A stretch of DNA of 11,210 nt, from contig CALBPH010000425.1 in NCBI GenBank assembly GCA_937899365.1, positions 1 through 11,210 of the forward strand, written 5' to 3'. How positions within the stretch are numbered: the first letter of the stretch is position 1; each line of letters begins with the position of its first letter. The notes under the pieces are model-generated. The model was not told the origin of the DNA, searched no databases, and saw nothing but the letters and a program-made list of their open reading frames with translations. The position numbers and the translations under genes are program-made. Below are positions 6,522 through 11,210 of this stretch, piece after piece. Source of the DNA: an uncultured Leptolyngbya sp. (lineage in GTDB: Bacteria > Cyanobacteriota > Cyanobacteriia > Phormidesmidales > Phormidesmidaceae).

Positions 6522-7196
6522 CTATCGCAAAAGCTGCTGCCATGTGGCCGGGCCAACCACACCATCCACGCCTAAACCAGACTGACGCTGAAACGTTTCC
6601 ACCGCTTGCTCTGTCTGCAAACCAAAAACGCCATCAATAGGTCCCGAATATAGATTAAGTGCCGCTAGTCGCTGCTGTAGGGTAGTGACATCAGAGCCAC
6701 GGTCATCTAATTTCAAAACTGGCAAATCTCCTGCTGAGCCAGATGCAGGTGCATTTATTGGGGCATCGTCATTAGTGTCTCCTGGAGCCGCCTCTTCCCC
6801 GGACAGACCGGGTGTCTGGGGCTCCGTGAGGGTAACCGGCGTTGGCAGCAGTCGTCGCCAGGTTTCAGGACCGACAACCCCATCTGCTGTCAGTTTTGCA
6901 TCGGTTTGAAACTGACGTACAGCCGCCATTGTACTCTGCTCATAGAGGCCATCCACTGAACCAGAGTAATATCCCATTAGAGCCAACATTGCCTGCAGCT
7001 CCTTCACCGCTGAGCCGGTACTTCCCAGCGCTAAAACGCTCTCAGCTTGAGTCAGCAAACGTGGTTCAGAGCCGAATATCTCTGATGACTCCGGAGACAA
7101 CTCAGTGGTTACGGCCAGCGCAGACGTCGTTATCATTCCCACCCCAGCAGCTAACAAACAGAGATGAGAAATCGTATGTAAGCCCCAACGTTTCAT
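6522..7196 (-). CDS. Secreted protein with two peptidoglycan-binding (PG_binding_1) domains
   Basis: This exported protein probably binds the cell wall through two PG_binding_1 repeats. I start it at ATG 7194-7196 (MKRWGLH...), giving 224 residues. A start five codons upstream at 7211 would place extra residues before an otherwise typical signal peptide. That signal runs to about residue 28, with an SALA site for signal peptidase I. The first repeat (about 55-117) has the VKELQAML, YYSGSVDGLYEQST and DGVVGPETWRRLL pattern, and the second (about 160-224) has VTTLQQRLAAL, YSGPIDGVFGLQT and DGVVGPATWQQLL. They are joined by an acidic Pro/Gly/Ala linker. No catalytic domain such as a hydrolase or L,D-transpeptidase is present, so it is either an adaptor or a wall-anchoring protein. 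It is divergent from the DraG-like gene. Confidence 0.88.
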   Translation of the reverse strand: MKRWGLHTISHLCLLAAGVGMITTSALAVTTELSPESSEIFGSEPRLLTQAESVLALGSTGSAVKELQAMLALMGYYSGSVDGLYEQSTMAAVRQFQTDAKLTADGVVGPETWRRLLPTPVTLTEPQTPGLSGEEAAPGDTNDDAPINAPASGSAGDLPVLKLDDRGSDVTTLQQRLAALNLYSGPIDGVFGLQTEQAVETFQRQSGLGVDGVVGPATWQQLLR

Positions 7197-7228
7197 ATGA
7201 CAAAAAACCATATTTTTGGCACGAGCAT

Positions 7229-7257
7229 AGGATATTTTTGCCCAACACTCAGCTCAA
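7229..7257 (-). promoter_or_regulatory. Candidate promoter for the peptidoglycan-binding protein gene
   Basis: Read on the minus strand, TTGAGC (7252-7257) and TATCCT (7229-7234) are separated by exactly 17 bases. Transcription would start near 7222, leaving about 25 bases of leader to ATG 7196. The match to consensus is moderate and the assignment is inferred. Confidence 0.33.
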
Positions 7258-7327
7258 GCCAACCATAAAGATGGCACAGCATGGCTATAGCGTCCAGATA
7301 AATAGATATTTATAGGTAGTCAACGCT

Positions 7328-8143
7328 ATGGGCCTCTCACCATTACCCATTAAAACGATGCCAATCATTTCCATCGCAGATAGGCTTTTAGGCAGTCTAA
7401 TGGGAACTTACCTAGGGCATAGCTATGCCGACCAACCATGGGACTGCCCCGACACCAAAGACAGCCTGCTCTATCAATCTTGGTTAGATGATACTCAACA
7501 GAACATTATCCCAGGGCCAACATTAGCTGATTTCAGCCCCGCCGTCCCCTTGCCCTGGTTGCTGTCTCATCACGACAACGGCCGCACACGACATAACTGG
7601 CTCATCCATAATCTTGCCCCGCTGCATTCCACTGACCCTGGGCTGGTTACTGAGGCGGTTGGGGTTCTATATATTTTGGGAGATAGTCTGGAGTGGCTCA
7701 TGCAATGTCCGCAGTCGGTCCAGCATCCACGGCCCTTACTATGCAACCATCTTCAGCATCAGTTATCGGCTTATCCTACAGACGTGAGCGCCCAGGTTAC
7801 CCCACTCATTGAGTGGCTAGCCTCTGAATCATCGCTGACTGGCCCTGTGCCCCCGGATATCCCTATGGCTGCTACGGCATTAGCGCTACGGCAGTGTCTA
7901 AATTATCGAGAAAACCTAGCCTTAGCCTTGAAAAGTGAGCCCATGTCACAACCCACCCCGGCCATGATCGGCTGCTTACTCGGGGCATGGGGCGGGACAG
8001 CGGTTATTCCCACTCCCTGGAAAATAACATTACCACCTGAGTCTAGAAAAGCTCTAAGCTATATGGCGGAACATCTCTATCGCAACTGGGCTGGAATCAT
8101 AGGTGTGGCGGGCACCTGCGAAACGTTACCACCAGATTTATGA
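7328..8143 (+). CDS. ADP-ribosylglycohydrolase (DraG)-like protein, degenerate
   Basis: The 271-residue product resembles the ADP-ribosylglycohydrolase fold in outline. Near the N-terminus, IADRLLGSLMGTYLGHSYAD (15-34) has the shape of the DraG entry helix, and AMIGCLLGAWGGTAVIPTPW (217-236) resembles the LxGAxxGLxxIPxxW segment near the C-terminus of cyanobacterial DraG-like proteins. The acidic metal-binding clusters of active DraG enzymes are not evident; DDTQQN at 54-59 is the closest. The protein may therefore be inactive on ADP-ribosylated targets, or belong to an uncharacterised cyanobacterial subfamily. There is no signal peptide or membrane segment. ATG 7328 has AGG 11 bases upstream; ATG 7358 is an equally possible start, because similarity begins after it. 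It is divergent from the peptidoglycan-binding gene. Confidence 0.5.
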   Translation: MGLSPLPIKTMPIISIADRLLGSLMGTYLGHSYADQPWDCPDTKDSLLYQSWLDDTQQNIIPGPTLADFSPAVPLPWLLSHHDNGRTRHNWLIHNLAPLHSTDPGLVTEAVGVLYILGDSLEWLMQCPQSVQHPRPLLCNHLQHQLSAYPTDVSAQVTPLIEWLASESSLTGPVPPDIPMAATALALRQCLNYRENLALALKSEPMSQPTPAMIGCLLGAWGGTAVIPTPWKITLPPESRKALSYMAEHLYRNWAGIIGVAGTCETLPPDL

Positions 8144-8198
8144 GGTTTTAGTCATTCTCAAAATTGAGCTAGCTATAATATTGGCATGGGTACGCTAA

Positions 8199-8375
8199 GC
8201 ATCTGCCAACACTGCTCGCCAAGTAAAAAATCATCAATGGGAAGAGTGGTACGCTAAGGCGGCTGCTTTGTTCAATTCTCAAAGAGCTGCCAAACCAGCT
8301 TGGCGCAGCATTGTGAACAATGAATTTTTAGTCGTGGATTTGGGAATTTGGATTGACTTTTTAGAGTTTGGATAG
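8199..8375 (+). pseudogene. Coding-like fragment without a start codon
   Basis: This frame is open for 58 codons from an upstream TAA to TAG 8373-8375 and has no ATG start. Its C-terminal part reads like a real protein, with WEEWYAKAAALFNSQ, KPAWRSIVNN and VVDLGIWIDFLEFG. In the next frame just upstream, WHGYAKHLPTLLAK ends at TAA 8224-8226 beside a six-A run. A one-base slip at that run would join the two into a longer protein. I do not recognise the family. It is best read as the decayed 3' end of a gene, or possibly a small gene with a rare start codon such as TTG. Confidence 0.4.
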
Positions 8376-8401
8376 ATATTTCCATCTAAACGGACTCTAA
8401 A
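8360..8401. repeat. Long imperfect hairpin at the end of the coding fragment
   Basis: TTTAGAG (8360-8366) pairs with CTCTAAA (8395-8401), and TTTGGATAGA (8367-8376) pairs with TCCATCTAAA (8381-8390) with one G-T wobble and one mismatch. The loop is TATT and there is a four-base bulge (8391-8394). The TAG of the fragment lies in the left arm. A terminator, processing site or small mobile-element remnant are all possible; no T-run follows. Confidence 0.6.
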
Positions 8402-8593
8402 TGGTGTGTCCCACGTCCTAATAAGTTAGTTCTAAGAATCTAAAGTGCTAGCTTTCGATTGTTCCAGACATCTAGGGTATGACCAGGGACAAAGCAATGT
8501 TCCCTTTAGCCTTAAAACCAGTGTCTAACGCTATCAGGCATCTAACTCAGCGATGTTACCCGTCGCTTGAGCCCACTAGAAGCCTGGGTTATT

Positions 8594-8597
8594 GAGG
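8594..8597 (+). promoter_or_regulatory. Ribosome-binding site deciding the HD-protein start
   Basis: GAGG ends six bases before ATG 8604-8606 and supports that codon over the in-frame TTG at 8592. A later in-frame ATG at 8622 has no such site. Confidence 0.5.
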
Positions 8598-8603
8598 TCT
8601 TTC

Positions 8604-11138
8604 ATGCAGTCGGTGACATTCATGGTCAAAGGAATTTGGCAGCGTTTGCGTACTTCGGTCGGCTGGTGCAAAGAGCAGTTGCCGGAATTCTCTACATCCC
8701 TACGGCAAAAATCCAACACATCTATTCGTCAGTCTACCCGGTCAGGAAAGCACTCAACGGGCCTATATGTCATTTCTCGGCATACGCCCTTTAACCAAAC
8801 TCAGATTGCCATTGTACTGACGGTTTTGCTACTAACGGCAATTCTTGGCCAAAGATTTTATAATCAGCCGGCACTGACCGTTGGCACAATCGCTGCCGAT
8901 AACTTTATCGCGCCCTACGATGCCACCCTGCCGGATATGATCACCACGGAGGAAAACCGCCAGGCGGCCCGCAGTGGCTCGATTATTGTTCTACAGATTG
9001 ACCAAGAAAAAACTCAGGCCATATTGGAAGAGGCAAACGGAATTTTAGGCCAGGGTAGTACCCTACGACAGCAAGCGGGTGATATTCCCTATTTATCCAC
9101 CGCCCAACTATCTAGTAGAACTCAGCAATATTTACGTCAGGCTCCCACCAACGATTGGGAAGAAATTTGGCAGTTAGCCCAACTCTCAGAACTGACAAAC
9201 ACCGTTCTAGAAGAGGGAACCAGTGGGTTACTTCAGGTACGGATCAATAATTTAGGAACTAACCAGCGTATTGCCCTCAGAGAATTAGTGCGTCTTCGAG
9301 AGCGGGCACCCTTCCAATCTATGGCGGCTGTCCGTAGTCAGAGTGAGACTAATCGCCAAAAGTACATTACAACCAAACCCAAGCTACAGGACTTGTCGAC
9401 TCGTGACGGATTGCGTCCCTTAGACGCTAGGTTGTTTGATTTAGGTGATGCTGACTGGCAAGCCGTTCAAGCAGCCAGCCGCTTAGTTTTAAATCGAATG
9501 TTGACCCAGGGTATTCATGAAGGGATGCCGACTGATCTGTGGCAACAGGCAATTGACAGCCAGCTGCAAGGTACATTGCGGCTACCCAATCAAACTGCTC
9601 TAAATCGCGACGATTTACTTGACCAGGAAACGACAGCAAAGGAAATCGCAGCCAAAATAATTAGCGCCGTATTACAACCTAACTTGATCGAAGACCAAGA
9701 ACAGACCCGTGTACGCGCAGAGCAGGTAGAAAACGAGGTGAAGACGGTCACCGTATCGATTGAGCAGGGCAATGCCATTGTGAATAAGGGTGAGACCATC
9801 ACCCAAGGGGACTTTGTTTTACTCGATCACTTTAAGCTGACCCAACGTCGATTTAACTGGCTGGGGTTTTCTGGCTTTGGGGTTTTAGTCAGTGTCGGCA
9901 TCGGCATATTGCTGTGGATTGATCACTGGCAAGCCGGCGGCTTGAGACAGCGTGATCATTTGCTAGTGCTGTGTCTGATTATGAGTGTAGCGGCGCTGAT
10001 GGCACTCAAGATACCGGGGCTGGGACTACCGGCAGTGGGGTTACTACTGGGCAGTTTTTACGGCTATATTTTGGCAACGGTCACCGTTGGGCTACTGGTC
10101 GTTCTGCTGCCCGTCGGTGGCTCAGTGGCGGTGTTACCCTTATTTGCGGCGGCCTGTGCTGCCCTGGTTGGGGCTTGGATTGCCCCACGGTTGCGATCGC
10201 GAGAAGAATTTGCCCTCCTAGGCGGTGTAGTCGGCCTCACCCAAGGCATCATTCACCTGATCCTCACCCTCATGTTTAACAGTGTGTCCGCCTCTGTGTG
10301 GTACACCGTACTACGTGACTCGGCTTTATTTGGGGTCTACGGCATTGCCTGGAGCATCGTAGCGTTAGGCGTCAGCCCCTACCTAGAGTCATTTTTTGAT
10401 GTCGTCACACCTATTCGATTAGCAGAACTCTCTAACCCCAACCGTCCGTTACTAAAACGATTGGCTGCAGATGCTCCTGGCACCTTTCAGCACACAATGT
10501 TTGTGGCTAACCTGGCGGAAGCCGCTGCCCGTGCCCTTAGTCATAACGTCGAACTCGTGCGTGCAGGTACCCTTTACCATGACATCGGTAAGATGCATGA
10601 CCCGTTGGGGTTTATTGAGAACCAAATGGGTGGGCCCAATAAACACGACCTGATTAATGACCCCTGGGTGAGTGCCGACATTATTAAAAAGCATGTGACC
10701 GAAGGGTTGGTGATGGCCAAGAAACATCGCCTCCCCAAGGCCATTCAGGCATTTATTCCTGAACATCAGGGAGCCATGTTAATCAGCTACTTTTATTATC
10801 AGGCCCAGGAAATTGCTAGCCAAAATCCTGACATGGAAATCCAGGATGAGGACTTTCGCTACGATGGCCCGATTCCCCAATCACCGGAAACCGGTATTGT
10901 CATGTTGGCCGATTCTTGTGAAGCGGCGTTGCGATCGCTAAATAAAGAAGCCTGCGCTGAAGAAGCCTACGCCATGGTAAATAAAATTCTGCGCGCCCGC
11001 TGGAAGGACAAACAGCTGATCGATTCTTGCCTAACCCGCAAGGACATGGACGTGATTGCCAATGTGTTTGTACAGGTTTGGCAGCAGTTCAACCATAAGC
11101 GCATTGCCTATCCGAAAGGAGCGCTGACCGCCAAGTAG
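8604..11138 (+). CDS. 7TMR-HDED/HD-domain membrane phosphohydrolase (PgpH-like)
   Basis: This is an HD-superfamily membrane phosphodiesterase. Characterised relatives (PgpH) hydrolyse cyclic di-AMP in the cytoplasm in response to signals at the outer face. The 844-residue protein starts with a basic cytoplasmic segment of about 60 residues, followed by one membrane helix (about 68-83). A large extracytoplasmic 7TMR-HDED-type domain follows (about 90-415), beginning with the typical VGTIAADNFIAPYDATL. About seven membrane helices occupy 420-592. The cytoplasmic HD domain begins with the family signature AELSNPNRPLLKRLAADAPGTFQHT (606-630). Its metal-binding residues are visible as His630, His659-Asp660 in YHDIGK, His697, the His of EHQG (721) and Asp770 in LADSCEA. 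All are present, so the enzyme should be active. The domain order matches cyanobacterial members. Cyclic-di-AMP as substrate is inferred from family knowledge. It is preceded by a 460-base spacer and is probably transcribed alone. Confidence 0.92.
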   Translation: MQSVTFMVKGIWQRLRTSVGWCKEQLPEFSTSLRQKSNTSIRQSTRSGKHSTGLYVISRHTPFNQTQIAIVLTVLLLTAILGQRFYNQPALTVGTIAADNFIAPYDATLPDMITTEENRQAARSGSIIVLQIDQEKTQAILEEANGILGQGSTLRQQAGDIPYLSTAQLSSRTQQYLRQAPTNDWEEIWQLAQLSELTNTVLEEGTSGLLQVRINNLGTNQRIALRELVRLRERAPFQSMAAVRSQSETNRQKYITTKPKLQDLSTRDGLRPLDARLFDLGDADWQAVQAASRLVLNRMLTQGIHEGMPTDLWQQAIDSQLQGTLRLPNQTALNRDDLLDQETTAKEIAAKIISAVLQPNLIEDQEQTRVRAEQVENEVKTVTVSIEQGNAIVNKGETITQGDFVLLDHFKLTQRRFNWLGFSGFGVLVSVGIGILLWIDHWQAGGLRQRDHLLVLCLIMSVAALMALKIPGLGLPAVGLLLGSFYGYILATVTVGLLVVLLPVGGSVAVLPLFAAACAALVGAWIAPRLRSREEFALLGGVVGLTQGIIHLILTLMFNSVSASVWYTVLRDSALFGVYGIAWSIVALGVSPYLESFFDVVTPIRLAELSNPNRPLLKRLAADAPGTFQHTMFVANLAEAAARALSHNVELVRAGTLYHDIGKMHDPLGFIENQMGGPNKHDLINDPWVSADIIKKHVTEGLVMAKKHRLPKAIQAFIPEHQGAMLISYFYYQAQEIASQNPDMEIQDEDFRYDGPIPQSPETGIVMLADSCEAALRSLNKEACAEEAYAMVNKILRARWKDKQLIDSCLTRKDMDVIANVFVQVWQQFNHKRIAYPKGALTAK

Positions 11139-11210
11139 GCGGATGAACTAACAAGACCTCAGGCTCTACTGTTCCAAGGGTATCTGTCGCGTTAACTTCT
11201 GGCCTAAAAT

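Larger units (their letters stand above)
8144..8603. other. 460-base spacer upstream of the HD-family gene
   Basis: No intact gene was recognised here. The spacer holds a TATAAT (8174-8179) next to the 8-bp palindrome AGCTAGCT (8167-8174), without a good -35. A repeated 11-mer follows (GGTACGCTAAG at 8189-8199 and 8248-8258), then an open coding-like fragment (8199-8375) and a strong hairpin (8360-8401). From 8402 to 8593 I see nothing firm except TAGGGTATGA (8473-8482), also found at 6435-6444, and a near-dyad around 8486-8504. Confidence 0.5.

Noticed and set aside
6842..7315. A 157-residue plus-strand open frame opposite the peptidoglycan-binding gene
   Set aside because: It overlaps a well-supported gene with signal peptide and two domains, and its translation shows no domain or plausible start context.
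8486..8504. Near-palindrome GGGAC...GTTCCC upstream of the HD gene
   Set aside because: The arms are short and need a bulge to pair; it is within what chance would produce.
8567..8794. A 75-residue plus-strand open frame at the start of the HD gene
   Set aside because: It overlaps the N-terminus of the HD protein in another frame and lacks a recognisable domain.
11139..11210. Terminator or next gene at the right edge
   Set aside because: No clear stem with a T-run and no coding pattern are visible in the remaining 72 bases.

Overview
The window is chromosomal DNA from a cyanobacterium. The evidence is a chlorophyll synthase gene (chlG), a PetP-like small protein, a Get3d-type ATPase of the kind found in oxygenic phototrophs, and five copies of the cyanobacterial HIP1 octamer GCGATCGC. 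No transposase, integrase, CRISPR array, phage gene, tRNA or rRNA was recognised. It reads as a core-genome neighbourhood, and the interest lies in small lesions and unexplained spacers rather than in an obvious new system.

Left part, 77-5046, all on the minus strand. Transcription runs petP-like gene (5046-4846), Get3d/ArsA-like ATPase (4778-3684), chlG (3628-2615), then a class A penicillin-binding protein (2458-77). The first three are separated by only 67 and 55 bases and may form a photosynthesis-linked operon. Two genes carry striking lesions. The Get3d gene is cut by one in-frame TGA exactly between its ATPase domain and its alpha-crystallin domain. The proline/alanine-rich tail of the penicillin-binding protein switches frame near 247-253, so its last ~55 codons read as a cysteine/arginine-rich stretch, while the expected Pro-Ala repeats continue in another frame to a stop at 91-93.

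Middle part, 5047-7327. hisF (histidine biosynthesis) is divergent from the petP-like gene. It is followed by a small two-helix membrane protein of unknown function with its own candidate promoter. Convergent to these is a secreted protein with two peptidoglycan-binding repeats.

Right part, 7328-11210, plus strand. A degenerate ADP-ribosylglycohydrolase-like protein is followed by a 460-base spacer holding a decayed-looking coding fragment and a strong hairpin. A large membrane protein of the 7TMR-HDED/HD family (PgpH-like cyclic-di-AMP phosphodiesterase) closes the window. Two genes serve the cell envelope (penicillin-binding protein, peptidoglycan-binding protein), and the HD protein may add nucleotide signalling. 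The other recognised functions are chlorophyll and thylakoid work and histidine synthesis.
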